In this document: positions 33,850-45,890 of the stretch, one piece after another
How positions within the stretch are numbered: position 1 is the first letter of the stretch
How the letters are laid out: each line of letters opens with the position of its first letter
Assembly (NCBI GenBank): GCA_021904315.1
Contig: CM038910.1
Span: 5,084,001-5,148,000 of the forward strand
Direction: 5' to 3'
DNA from: Sphagnum magellanicum
Lineage: Eukaryota > Streptophyta > Sphagnopsida > Sphagnales > Sphagnaceae
DNA: 64,000 bases
Made by a program: the position numbers and the translations under genes
The notes under the pieces: generated by a model
Seen by the model: only the letters and a program-made list of their open reading frames with translations
Database searches by the model: none
Told to the model about the DNA's origin: nothing

Positions 33850-36800
33850 ATTTGCGTAAGCATTTTTGTTTTGTATCTCTTCTTCTGTACCAGTAGCTTC
33901 GCTCATGAACCCTCTTGTTACTCGCCCTCCTTACCGCCATTTTGTTTTGTAGGTTTTCAAAACTTGCAAATCGGAGCTCGGCAGAATCCGTCGAGGTTTT
34001 CGAAATTCAAGGGTTTTGAATTTGTGAGGGTTTGTTATCATGGATATCTTTTCAAAAATTGGCGACGAATTCGGAACCGTTGTTTGCGTGAAAGTATTAT
34101 GATTTCTAATTCTTAGAAAGAAACTTGGTCAGAGGAGGTGGAACCTAATTTGCGTCGGGAGTCGATCGACACAACATAGTTGGGGTTTTGCATGATGATG
34201 ATGGCGGTATCGTGAAAGTAATTTTGTGTGTGCGTCCATGGAGGTGTTGTCCTGCATCTGGAGCAGCGGCGGCGGCGGCGGCTTGAAAAGCAGCATGCCG
34301 TATGTTTTATTGACCCGGCCGCTTTCTTTTCTCAACTCAACGTTCCTCCATTCCTCGCGAGCGTCGTCGCGGCTTGGTGGCGGTTTGACAGAAGTGTGCA
34401 CGGCAGTGGATGGAAGTATCATCGGGCACGCGGCAGCGGCCCAGGAGGATGCTGTAAGCAGCAACCGCAGCAATCTCCCCTCAATCTTCCAGTGAATTTT
34501 GCAACGAGCTTATTCAAATTGGTGGAGCCACAACAACACATGGTTTTCTTGCATTATGAATCCTCTTGTGGATGAAATATATGGAATGCTTTCTTGATCA
34601 GGGCCACATTACCTTTTCTGTGCAGGCCACTGGTGTGGAGCAATCAGCTGGGGCTGAATCCCAAGGACATGATGGAGCTTCTTCTCAGGTTGGAGTAGCA
34701 CTGTTGACACATACATTGACAACAGTACAGGTTAGTGGTGTTTGAATGCAAATTTTTCGTTTGTCATTTCATTTTTCCAGGTGCGTCTGGTATATGCTTA
34801 CTGACCAGGAGAATGGTCAAATGGAGTTTTTGCAGGTGCCCACCGGCACTGTCGTCAAAAGCTCAGGGTCACACCTGGCCGAGACTATGATGGATGCAGG
34901 CAGGGTTCACTGTGATCCTGGAGCTGTTCGTTCCAGTGCAGTTCCTGTGGCCTCAACATCAGGGAGGGTGGACCCAGGTTTTTGGAATGAAAGACGGAAA
35001 CACCATAGCTGTTCTGTAACTCAATCGCCTGGCATGCTTTTTGTTGTTGATGTGAGCATTATTATCTCCTCCCACATTCTGGACCTTTTGTTGTATCTAG
35101 CCATTGCCTGTTAGCACCGGAGGGTTTAGCTGTAGGTATTTTGCATAGCACCCAGCATGGAATCTGCTTGTACTTCCAATAATGGTTCTTGGGGATTTCT
35201 CAGAATGATAGGGACAGGTTTCCCTTCATTGAGCTGGAGCAGGGAAAGTTGGAAGAGAACATTGTCATTGGTGAAGGGCACTCAGGTTTGTACTCATTGT
35301 AGTTGCTTTCTTCATATTATGAGGACTGCTAATCTTCTATTTTGATATTCTTGCATTTACATGTGTGTGTGGGTTTTAGAAGATTGACTAGAATGAGTTG
35401 TCTTTTGCACATGTTACACTCCTCTCTGACAGAAGGGTTTCTGTTGTGGGCAGTGTCTACTTGTTTTGAGCAAGGAGATGTAGGTGATAGCAAGTCTATA
35501 TGGCTGTCAACCTCACACAAACTGGATGTGAACCACATGCTGGCAACGCACTATGCAGATGATCTGAAAGGAGGTAGGTAATATTGTCAGGTCTGCTATA
35601 TGGTGTACTCCTTTGTTGGGGGCAAAGAAAGTCATCTCTTCACTGGTACAATAGAGGTGGCAGATGGAAAGCATACATGCTGTGACTGAGTTGCATGCTC
35701 GTTTATTGACAAGGTTGCACACTTATTTTCCTGCTTCTGTTCAGGAGCTGATTTCACTTTGAATACATCCCACAACTTTGTGCCAGCCTCAAGATTATCA
35801 ACTTGGTATCCTCCTGACTTTTGAAGCTGAAAATGTTCTTGCAATTGACAAAAATGAATGATACTGTTGTTACTCAACATGTATGTTAACTGTGTGTTTC
35901 TCAACTCTTTCTTGGCTTTGCCACAGTTTCCATGCAGAATCGTTAGGAGACCCCACACTGGAGGTGGAATTGGAGCAAGATAGAGAGGCTAGGAAGGTTA
36001 GTACTTTGTTTGGCCCACCATGCATATTGGTGGTTAAGGTAAAGGGAATGTGTTGTAATCTGCACATTGAGGTCGCTTAAGGACAAAACTCAATTGCTGG
36101 TCGATTCCTCCAATTATATGAAGAGATGAAGGCTGAAGCAAAGCTTGCAGAGAACTGTCTCACAAGGAAGGGCAGTTTTGATTGACCTGGCTATAGCAGA
36201 TGCTCTTCATGGTTGGGGTTTTACTTCTATGCCAGCACAGAATGTGAGGAACTATCTTAGTGTTCTGCATCACACAAACTTATAATCCCACAAATTTTGG
36301 CCACTTCAGTAAGTCAATGTTCAATCCATTCTGCTGAAGCATAGTTAGTCTTTAGATTTGTCCATGGGCTTATTGGTAAATGCACGTACTATACCAGGAG
36401 GAATAAGTTGGCAGCAGAACTTTTCAGCGAGTGAAGAAAACCAATGTTCACAGATACAGAGAACTTGATGTTTCTTCTAATTTGCTGCTGGAACCCTTGG
36501 TTTAATTGCAATTGTCCTTGACAATATAAGGATAGAAAATTGAAGGGTTTGGCTAACATGTTGGCATTGTTTGGATGAAAAAGGTGTTGGAGAGTGTGGT
36601 TACCAACCTAAGAACAGGGGATTGTGTACTGCGGCTCCAATCCAAAAAGATATTGAAGCACAATGTTGCACTGACTAACTCATATGTGACAAATTTGAGG
36701 CAAGTTGGATCCTCTTGTTTCAGATATCATCTCGGGTCATGGCTGTGCATGCACCTGAAATGGGCTTGATGAAGACACATGTTCTGGAGAGGCATCTTAA

Positions 36801-38729
36801 ATGTATTGACATTTTCAAACCTTCTCCTGAAATGAAACTGAGTAGTCATCCTTATGTTGATGGTGCAGGGGTCAGCATTCTCTAAGGTTGGAGACAACAA
36901 CACCATTACAGGGCTCTGGAAACATCTCTAGCAGGTCAGCATTCCAGTCACATAGTCTAGTATAGAGTGTGGCTTGCTCTTCACACGGGGCAGATGTGAC
37001 ATAAGCAGATGCTTGTTTGGGACTGGCCTGCAATGAAGTGGCAACACATGCTTTTAGGAGAGTTTTGAGAGTTCACTGGGGCAGCTGAATGGGGGCTTGA
37101 ATGTAATATCAGGCCTTACAAAAGGGAGGGTATATGGCATGCTTATATGTACACTAGATAGGCCTTTTTATGGGTTGTATCGGCCCCATTTGCAAAGGGG
37201 ACTATTGGTGGCCCAGGATCAGGGCTCAGAGTAAAGCAACTGGTCCAGGTCACTGGGCCTGTCTGGTTTTATTATCAGATTCTCATATGTATAGTAGCAC
37301 CTTGAGAGATGCTGGGATATTAGTGCAGAAAACTTTCTCCTGTGACTCTCACCTTCTCCTTTGAGCATAGAAGGTTTGGGATGGGTCTCATTCCATGCTA
37401 ACTTCAATGAAACCCTCTTCTGTAACAGTTTCAGCACCAACTTTCAAGGAACCCAAGAGCTGTGTGTGAAGGGCTCACAATGGATTGGAGAAAGAAATGT
37501 GGTTGGTGCATCTTACATAACAGATTTGAATCAAGGTAATCATGTAAGGTGAGTAATTGATGCCTTTGAGTCAGGGGTCTGGCACACATGATGTGCATGA
37601 AGTCACCATCCCCAATGTAGGCTTTATGTTAGTGCATTCATGGGCAACATGTTTCTCAAAATTTACTTGGGTTTTCACTCTGTGTAGCTTGGAAGCAAAA
37701 CATTCTGTGAAGGGAATTGCGGAGATGACTTTAAAGCTCACAAATGACTTACATGGTGCCCTCCAACTTTGTGCAACAAGTTCACACACCAGAGAATGTA
37801 CTCATTGGGGATGGACATACAGGTCAGCTTTCTCTCGCATTTGCTATGGGTTGACTGTACATGTGGATCTTTTGACTGGGTTTCCTGGTTGCTTCTGGAA
37901 ATGCTACAGAAATGTAGGACACACATGTTTATACAATTGTTTTGAGTAGACAATATTACTTATCTACACACATTGTTGTGAGCTAATGAAGTCAGTAGGG
38001 AATAATGCCAGCTGGTCACTGCTATTCATGAAGGTGATGGTCTGAAACTTTGTGACACTCATGGGGTTATGACACTCATTCTTGTCATGCTTGCTTTGGT
38101 TTGGCTGAAGTCGACAAAGTGGCTACCTTCAAATTGTCTCTCTGGAGTTTTCTCTGCAATCTGATTGGTATTTCACAGCTGTATATTCTGACATTTTCTG
38201 GGGTGTCGTCCAGGACTTCTCTGTGAAGTTATATATTGGACCATGGTACTGATCAATCCTTCATATTGCACACAGGAATGGTTCAAGTGAAGAGCAATGT
38301 TTAGGCCTGGAGTGGAGGCATGAAGTCTCACCTGAAAAGTATTTTGCTGTCCAGGCATCAACAAAAAACTGGAGGTGGAAACTATGTGCAGATATGCACA
38401 TGCCATCAGGCACAGCCCCCAAATTTAGGACTTTATCCCTGTAACTTTGTATATCAGTTCAGGTCCGGATCCAATAATTATTTATCCCAGATGCGTTGTC
38501 CTGGATCTCACACCATTTGTCATGATAATTTCCATTTGTTGGGGGGGCAATGGGGCAACAATCTGTCCTTGCCATTGTGAAGCATTGTGGGCGATGATCA
38601 TTTGTTGGACAAGCAACAGCAAATGGTGTTGAAGGCAACACCTTTGGTCAGCAGGTGGAAGCTGTTTCAGGGTTGTCGAGGTTTGTAGACAATCCAAAAG
38701 CAGACCCAGTCCATTACACAAAGTTCTGA
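33850..38729 (+). pseudogene. Unrecognised multi-exon gene or pseudogene, plus strand
   Basis: This stretch has balanced base composition and many segments that look like exons bounded by ag and gt. Candidates: 34,836-34,977 (VPTGTVVKSSGSHLAETMMD), 35,204-35,285 (NDRDRFPFIELEQGKLEENI), 35,433-35,573 (GDSKSIWLSTSHKLDVNHML) whose last codon joins the next at 35,745 (GADFTLNTSHNFVPASRL), about 35,930-36,000 (SLGDPTLEVELEQDREARK), 36,572-36,700, and a final piece ending DNPKADPVHYTKF before a TGA at 38,727-38,729. A possible beginning is the ATG at 34,238 (MEVLSCIWSSGGGGG). Frames do not join cleanly: the exon at 35,433 seems to need a frame change, and stops occur between pieces. I do not recognise the family. 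The alternating polar/hydrophobic pattern of the middle pieces could fit a beta-barrel protein, but that is a guess. Exon calls need transcript evidence. Confidence 0.35.
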
Positions 38730-39130
38730 GCTTAGCAATGTTTTATTTTTTGGTGAATTTTTGCACCATGGCAATTAAAAAAGATCTGGTGTGAAGTGTA
38801 AGAAGGGCTTTTTTGCGGAAAAAATGTGTTGGAAGTCAACATATTTTGAGAAAAAAAGTCAGAAGTTGCCACATTTAGACAACCAGAAGAAAGCACGATC
38901 CAATAAAAATTCTACTTTGGTGACTGACCTCTAGCTAACTTCAGCTCATTCCTCTTGTTGATGACAATCAGTCCACCACTTTGAGTAGATTGAAAAAACA
39001 AAAAAAAAACTGACCCTAACAGTGTCCTGGTTGTGAAAGGATTTTGTTCTATCTTTCACAAAATGAAGATTTGTACTACTTTTCTTACACCTAATGAACT
39101 GGATCTGTGTTTAGTAAAAGAAGCAAGGAA

Positions 39131-41445
39131 CTACCTACCAATGTCAATAGATTTACCAGTTGTGTTTTTGTTTCCAAATAATACAAAAGACTCCCATTCT
39201 AAGGAGGAAGCCAACATCTTGGAGAGTGTGTAAGTTACGTCTTTCATGTTGGGTCTCACTGCCAGATCTGAATTCAAACATGCTTTTGCCAAGGTTGCAG
39301 TGTCACAGGCGGTGTCTAGTGGGTATGCATTTTGCAAGAGCGGGTCCATCCAAGCTTGGAGCTTCTCCTTGAAATTGTCACCTTCAAGAACCTCCGCCCG
39401 AAATAGAGATGAAAGTAGCCTTTGTTCCCCTGATGCATAATCGTTGCCTTCTAATGGTGATGGCAGCTGCCTGCTAACCATTGCCTCCTTGCCTGAAAGA
39501 ATCTCCAGCAGGACTACACCAAATGCATAGACATCAGCTTTGGCTGTAACCAAACCATGCTCAAGATACTCAGGAGCCATGTAGCCTTGTGTGCCCACAA
39601 TGTGTCTGGTTAGCATCACTGGTGATCCTACTCCTGGATTGCTGCCATTGTCTGTAGATTTTGCCATTCCAAAGTTTGCAAGTTTTGCTCGAAACTCGCC
39701 ATCTATAAGTATGTTGCTGCTTTTCACATCTTTGTGCACAAAGCTTGGATTTGCATAATTGTGGATGTAGTCAAGGCCAGATGCAACATCCAATGCGATG
39801 TGAATTCTTGTAGTCCAAGGCAAGAATGGAACGCTCTGTGAGAAACTGGCTGTTGTTGGATCTATCGCCTTACCATGCAAGCAATCACTAAGAGATCCAT
39901 TGTCTGCATACTCAAATACCAGATACAGATCCTCTGTGTTGTTTGTACTGATCCCGATCAATTTCACCTACCAAAAAAAAAAACCAAACCACACAAGTCT
40001 TCATTTTCAGATGAGGAGCAACACAATCTTGAAGTTGGTTGATGAAGAACAACAGGATCTTGAAGTGGTGGAGACAAGGATTGTGAAATTCTTCTACAAA
40101 GAGTGTGAGAAACAAGTTGAAGATGAGTATGGAGGTACTAAGAGTGTGATGGTGGAGCAAATATCCTTACCAGATTAGCATGGTTGACTTGTGTTAGAAT
40201 CTTGAGCTCTTGGGTCATATTCCCTTTCGTCAGCTTGATTGCAACCAACTCTCCACGCAGGTTGCCAAGGAACACTGATCCTTGTATCCAGTGGGTATCA
40301 CTGAAATCCTCAGTTGCTTCTCGAAGTTCTTCATATGAGAAAACTTGGAGCTTGTCAGATCCCACCACATCCAATAGCGCAGCTGATCCCACAGCTCCCA
40401 CCCCATCTGATCCTGCAGCTCCAGCATATAACACTTTGGTGGGGGTTCCTTCATCATTTGTTAAGATACTCCCAGTTTCCAGATTACTAGATTCTTGTCC
40501 ATATCCATGTCCAGTTCCCTGCTGCTTTGATCTGTGACAGACAAGGAGCACACAGATGATGCCTGCTGCCACCAGCAATGCAAAGATCAAACCAGCACCG
40601 ATGCCGATACCAATCCCAACATACAGTTTCTTGTTGGAGGATGATGATGATCCATTCCCAGAGTTGCTGACGTTAGGTGCTGGAGAGGGAGCAGAAGCTG
40701 GAGCACTTTGTGAAATGAAGTTGATTGAAGATAGAGGAGGGAGATTGACAAGAGGAACAAGGATAGTGGTAAAAGCTTTTATAGTGCTTTCAGTGCTAGC
40801 ATTAAGATCATTTGCAGCTGCTAACCGATCAGGAGTGAGATTGAAATAGGATCGCACCACACTGAAAGTCTCAAATGGGAAATTCACAAAAGACAGGATG
40901 AGCTTGTCTCCACGCTTATGCTGTCTACTGGAAGGGCATGCACAGTTCAAGGGGACTGAAAAGCTTTTATTAATCTGGAGATCATTGGGTTGAAGAGTGG
41001 GATTTGCAGCTTCTATGGCTTGGTAAGTCGTCAAACCCTCATATTCATTTGCTACTATACTGAATGTATCACCAGACTTTATGGTCCTATCAACAAGTGT
41101 TTCATAGGTTAGGGAGTTGTTTCTATTCTGGCAGCTGCAATTCACAGGGATGTAAAAGGGTGTGGCATAGGCTACAGGAGCTGCTGTTGAGCTAGTGAGA
41201 TTGCTCAAACCGGTAGCGTTTGCAATTATACTGGCGCTTGTGTTGAAGAGTGTGCTTACAGAAGTTAGATTCTCGTCGCTGCTATTTGTCCTGTACAAGA
41301 TGCTGGTGCTGCAAAACTGCTGTAAGCTTGTACATGTGTAGATGTTGCTGCTATTGCTAGAAGCTGCTTGTTGGGCACAAGCTCCGTGCATCATCATCAG
41401 GAACAGCAGCAGCAGCTTCAATGGAAACCCAAACAAGACCTGCAT
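39131..41445 (-). CDS. LysM receptor-like kinase of the LYK4/LYK5 type, probable pseudokinase
   Basis: Two minus-strand exons, 41445-40171 and 39967-39131, join across a 203-bp GT-AG intron (NHANL then VKLIGIS), giving 703 aa. Residues 1-24 form a signal peptide ending ACA before QQ. The ectodomain has Cys38, Cys45 and the two CxC pairs Cys103-Cys105 and Cys168-Cys170 that bracket LysM repeats; LysM2 is about 121-166 and LysM3 about 182-232, LysM1 is weak. A membrane helix spans about 274-303. The kinase-like domain keeps Lys404 (VAIK) and His503-Lys504-Asp505 but lacks a normal glycine loop, and its DFG motif reads Asn523-Phe-Gly, so catalysis is doubtful. The same loss occurs in the LYK4/LYK5 group, which bind chitin fragments with an active LYK partner at the plasma membrane. 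The ATG at 41,445 was chosen because it starts the signal peptide; the frame stays open to an ATG at 41,634 through a poly-Arg tract that would spoil secretion. Confidence 0.9.
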
Positions 41446-42290
41446 CCGGTTTGTAGATTGCAGAGAATCCGCGACAAATCTTCCACGCCCAATTCTACTA
41501 GTGGACAACAAACCCATCGATTCTTCATGATGGGTATTCGCAAGATCATCTCTTCTTCTTCTTCTTCGTCTTCTTCTTCCGCTCATCAAATTCTGGACCT
41601 CATCTCCATGTCGGAAATCTTCCGGCGGTAACATCGCTGTGTTGTTACTTATTGCTCACCCAAAGAAAACCCCAAAGGTCACTCTAGTTTTCTTCCTGCT
41701 TCTAATTCTTGTTTCACTATGCGGACGATTCTTTTTCCTAACATGGAGGGCATTGAGAACTCTTTCTTTCTTTATTTCGTTCTTTCTTGCGCTCCTCAAG
41801 AAACAAAAGCATGACGCATCTGGAGAATTTTTTTCAGACTGCACTAAGGTAGAGCTGTGAAAGGAGGATCTTCTGGGCTGCAAAACTTGAGCAAAGGTGC
41901 ACCACGCTCGTGAATGTCACGACTCCGCCGCGTCAATTCAATTGTTGTATTGTTGAAAAACCCAATCTCTGCAAAGTACAAGAAGGCGTGGATACTGACC
42001 ATGGAATTTCCTGAACTTAGCCTCGCACCCAGCAAGCAAAGACCGCACCCACCACGCGCGCACGACCAAAGATGCCGACTCCGGACTTTGCGAGTGCGCG
42101 CGGAAGCAGCGCCGCAGAAGACGCACAGAAAAAGAGAGAGAGAGAACGAACGAACGAGAACGAACGAGCGCCTCAGGAAGACGCAGAGAGAGAGAGAGAG
42201 AACGAACGAACGAGAACGAACGACTGACGGTGGTTCACGCTGCACGCGCGCTATGCGTTAGTGGAAGCGCGTTGGGGAGAAAAAAAAAGT
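41446..42290 (-). promoter_or_regulatory. 5' flank of the LysM receptor gene with GA-rich repeats
   Basis: The region is CpG-rich compared with sequence beyond 42.3 kb. It holds a (TTC)n run at about 41,553-41,580 and two copies of an agagagaacgaacgaac block at about 42,136-42,170 and 42,188-42,223. On the gene strand these read as CT-rich tracts, common in plant leaders and core promoters. No TATA box is confidently placed. Confidence 0.35.
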
Positions 42291-42419
42291 GGCTAATGGC
42301 CACCGAACCTACAACTAATGATCGCCACTTCTTTGCCAAATATTTATTTATTTATTTTCAAAAATGAGGTTCCACAGTTTCAAATCTAAATTTTCAAATT
42401 TTCAAAAATTGATGAGAAA

Positions 42420-42540
42420 TTAAGAATTTTGAATTTGATTCAATCCAAGTTACATAGCAATGTCGTTCCATTTTTTTTCAACTCAAATAGAACTTAATTT
42501 TCACAAAATCAATTCATTTTTTCCACATCATTATTGTTGA
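42420..42540. repeat. Dispersed AT-rich repeat, copy B
   Basis: The phrase gaacttaattttcacaaaa followed by tcaattcatttttt occurs here and, nearly identical, at about 59,124-59,160 (with attaattcattttttt). Upstream the partial phrase aatgtcgttcca parallels aatgtcattcaa in the other copies. It is a shortened member of the family seen at 17.4 and 58.9 kb. Confidence 0.65.
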
Positions 42541-42819
42541 AAAATTCGGCATTTGTAGCGAGTGCACACCACCATGACCACCACGAGAGCCGTGAAACCC
42601 AAGTTTTAAAATTTTCAGAATTTCAACATTTGACAAATAACTATGCAAAAGTGTACACTTTGTATTGTGTATTTGTTAAAACAACCCAATAAATAGCTTT
42701 TTCACAAGTTGGGGAGTTTGATTGTCAACAATTTTGACAAAAATAATAAGTAGTTTGAACCCCGTGCCTAATGTACAGGTGCGTGTGTGCATTTGACGGT
42801 ACATATTTACAAAATTACA

Positions 42820-43000
42820 GTTACAATCTACATTTCCAAAACCTCTTTATACATGCATTCCGCATGTATCCATCAGGACCCCGGCCGCTGAAAATCTTGA
42901 TTGCACTGCTTGTGACCCGTGAGATAGCAACATACAGCTGACCATGGAAATAGACCGGAGACGACAAATATATTCCAACGTTGTTCAACTTGTAAGTAAA
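42820..43000 (-). pseudogene. Helitron RepHel (Pif1-type helicase) C-terminal fragment
   Basis: The minus strand reads NNVGIYLSSPVYFHGQLYVA and then ISRVTSSAIKIF, followed by GYMRNACIKRFWKCRL and a stop at about 42,821. The block VGIYLPxPVFxHGQLYVAxSR is the last helicase motif of Pif1-like proteins encoded by plant Helitrons, and a short tail with xxNxVYKEV-like sequence before the stop fits. Homology ends abruptly on the upstream side at about 43,000. Helitron termini (TC and CTRR hairpin) were not found. Confidence 0.8.
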
Positions 43001-43689
43001 TAGTAAGTTACTTATTTAGTAGGTATCAATCTGTTGAAAATTATTTCTTTGTTTTTGTATGTTGATAAGTTCCAGTATCCAGACCCCCTCCCTGTTCATA
43101 ATGGTTAGGGTTTTTGGTGCAGCCAATTTTCGCATGCATCATAATAATACCTTTAGCATCCAGCATATTATTACTATTGGCAAAATTGTTTTTCTGGGCA
43201 ATCTGATCATTGCAATTACCAATATATCTATTAAGTTTGTGCGCAAAAATGGCAACTGACATCCATTGCCATTATTATTATGGCAAATGCAAGCATTTAA
43301 ATTGCCAATATCTAATAAAAGTGTGCTTAACGGCTGCTCGCTCTGGCATCCATTGAACTATAATAAAAATTATGGCAATGTAAAAAGCATTGAAAATTTT
43401 CAATATTTTAAATAAAATTTCAAAAAAAAAAAAAAAGCCCAACCCAACTCTTTAAGTTGTTGAGAAAGAGACAGGATGAGTGTACCTAAGTCCAAAAACC
43501 CCAAAATGAAAAATAAAAATAAAAATTTACAACACTAATATATATTATTCTACATCGTGCCAAGTCTGTATTCCACTCTTTCTCCACTCCGTCAGAGTAA
43601 ACAGACCATGACAGGATGGATGGATGATCGGATGGATGGACGGATGGATGAAATGATGCTTCACGATGTCCTTTACTATATGTAATAAT

Positions 43690-44010
43690 AAATTTTGTAA
43701 TAATAACCCAATAAGTGGTTGAGACAATAAATAGCTTTGCACAAGTTGGGAAGTTTGATTGTCAACAATTTTGACAAATATTAATAATAATAATAAAATT
43801 CTAATAATAACCCAATAAATGGTTGAGACAATAAATAGCTTTGCACAAGTTGGGAAGTTTGATTTTCAACAATTTTGACAAATGTTAATAATAATAAAAT
43901 ATTTTGTATTGATAACCCAATAATGGTTGAGACAATAAATAGTTTTGCACAAGTTGGGAAGTTTGATTTTTTTTCAACAATTTTGACAAATATTAATAAT
44001 AAAGTATTAT
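43690..44010. repeat. Three-copy tandem repeat, about 105-bp unit
   Basis: Units begin near 43,705, 43,809 and 43,914 with aacccaata, followed by ggttgagacaataaatag, tttgcacaagttgggaag, tttgat and caacaattttgacaaat, then a (taa)n tract. A related partial copy lies at about 42,684-42,750. The (taa)n tract may have promoted the expansion. Confidence 0.85.
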
Positions 44011-45310
44011 TTGATTTTCAGTTAGACAAATAATAATAATAATAATAATAATATAAATTTTTTTGGTGTTGAACATCAGTTATACTTACCCTATTGAAAG
44101 TTAGATTTTTTGGGGCAAGTTTTGTGCCTCCCTCTTTTTCTCACAAACCACCAATCACCGCGTGCAACTTTAAAGTCTGGGCTTGCCAATTTGGCCGTTT
44201 GTTTTCCTTGACTCATTATTGTGCAGAATTAGCTCAACTTGTCAATTTCATGGCAAGAAATTCCTCATCTTTCTCCTCGCAAGCTCAAGGAGCGTTATTC
44301 CAACGACATTCTTGCCTTTGGTGCCAAACAGAAAGTTGCAAACAGCGAATTCCGTTAAGTACACACACCCCGTGCATGCCCAAGTCATGCTTACCTAAGT
44401 AGAATCCGCTACCTATAGCCCTCTCCAATACGAAATTGGATGATGTTTGCACGTTGGCCACACAATTTCCATGATATTTTGTGGCAAAATACGACAACTA
44501 AGACCAAACATACTAAGGAACGGAACGAGCCTGGAAGGATCTATTCCACCTAGCCATGTGACAAACCCCATTAGGGTGAATTATCATTGCATTGGGTGGT
44601 AACAAGTTCAACGACGGTGTGTTTTCCAAAGTGTAAATTGTTGTTCTCACCATGGATTCATCTGGCACACACACCCTTCATCCTCAATGCTTTCTAAAAA
44701 GGTAATAGATTCTACAAAAAGTTGAAAGGAGCACATGGTTGCCTATCGCACCTAAGCAAATGACTGAAATGGTGCAACCAATTATGTAACCGGATGGATG
44801 TAGTTTAAGCCATTGTGGGTTAAGGTATGTTCAAGAAGTTGAAGATTTAGGGTGGTGTGTGGTTTATGCAATTGTTCAATTTGGTTCACTTGAAAGAGCA
44901 ATTGGTTGTTGCAAATTAATAATAATAAGTGTGAAATTTGAATGTTTATATTTTATTTTATTTTATTTTGTGTGATTATTTTTATTTTTATTTGATTTTT
45001 TTTTGGGGGAGAAAAAAGGTTTTCATTTTTTATCATGATTTCAAGTTGTAATAATGTGGATATTGTTCATGGTTGATGTGGTCTATCTTGGCATCTAGTT
45101 GCATAACAAGAGTAACAAGAGTGGACGGTCTTTTAGGTGGTGATGTGTGTGTGTGTTTTATCTAGCATTCAACACAACTACAAGTGATGACTTTTCTTCT
45201 TTTCATACATCCAATGGCTTGTTTTTTTGTTTTGTCTAATGTTTGATGACTAGGTATGTTGTGGCTTTTCATTTTGCCTTTGCAAACATGGATGGATGTT
45301 TTTTCGTTTG
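44011..45310. other. Gene-free stretch
   Basis: A minus-strand frame at 44,285-44,497 (GKHDLGMHGVCVLNGIRCLQ) looks like degraded coding sequence but no family is recognised. The rest is AT-rich with no feature. Confidence 0.4.
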
Positions 45311-45890
45311 TTCAATGTTTGATGATCATGTTGGTTTGGATGTTTTTTTGTTTGTTCAATGTTTAATGATCATGTTGGTTTGGATGTTTTTCCATTTGTT
45401 GAATGTTTAATGATCATGTTGGTTTGGATGTTTTTTCGTTTGTTGAATGTTTAATGATCATGTTGGTTTGGATGTTTTTTGGTTTGTTGAATGTTTAATG
45501 ATCATGTTGGTTTGGATGTTTTTTGGTTTGTTGAATGTTTAATGATCATGTTGGTTTGGATGTTTTTTGGTTTGTTGAATGTTTAATGATCATGTTGGTT
45601 TGGATGTTTTTTCGTTTGTTGAATGTTTAATGATCATGTTGGTTTGGATGTTTTTTGGTTTGTTCAATGTTTAATGATCATGTTGGTTTGGATGTTTTTT
45701 TGGTTTGTTCAATGTTTAATGATCATGTTGGTTTGGATGTTTTTTTGGTTTGTTCAATTTTTTATGAACAAGTTGGTTTGGATGTTTTTTCATTTGTTCA
45801 ATGTTTAATGATCATGTTGGTTTGGATGTTTTTTTGTTCGTTCAATGTTTAATGATCATGTTGGTTTGGATGTTTTTGGTTTGTTCAATG
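45311..45890. repeat. Minisatellite: 13 copies of a 44-45-bp unit
   Basis: The unit ttcaatgtttaatgatcatg plus ttggtttggatgttttttggtttg begins at 45,311, 45,355, 45,399, 45,443, 45,487, 45,531, 45,575, 45,619, 45,663, 45,708, 45,753, 45,797 and 45,841. Differences are mostly ttcaat versus ttgaat and the length of the T run. The period is not a multiple of three, so open frames across it cycle through three phases and are not evidence of a protein. Copies 2-9 are nearly identical, pointing to recent expansion. Confidence 0.95.

Noticed and set aside
34836..34977. Obg-type GTPase, suggested by VPTGTVV
   Set aside because: The following residues lack the glycine-rich Obg fold and no G1-G4 GTPase motifs occur downstream.
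40184..40849. Plus-strand open frames over the LysM receptor exon
   Set aside because: Antisense shadows of the juxtamembrane and ectodomain coding sequence.
45311..45890. CRISPR-like array
   Set aside because: Units are contiguous 44-45-bp copies without spacers, in a plant nuclear context; it is a minisatellite.
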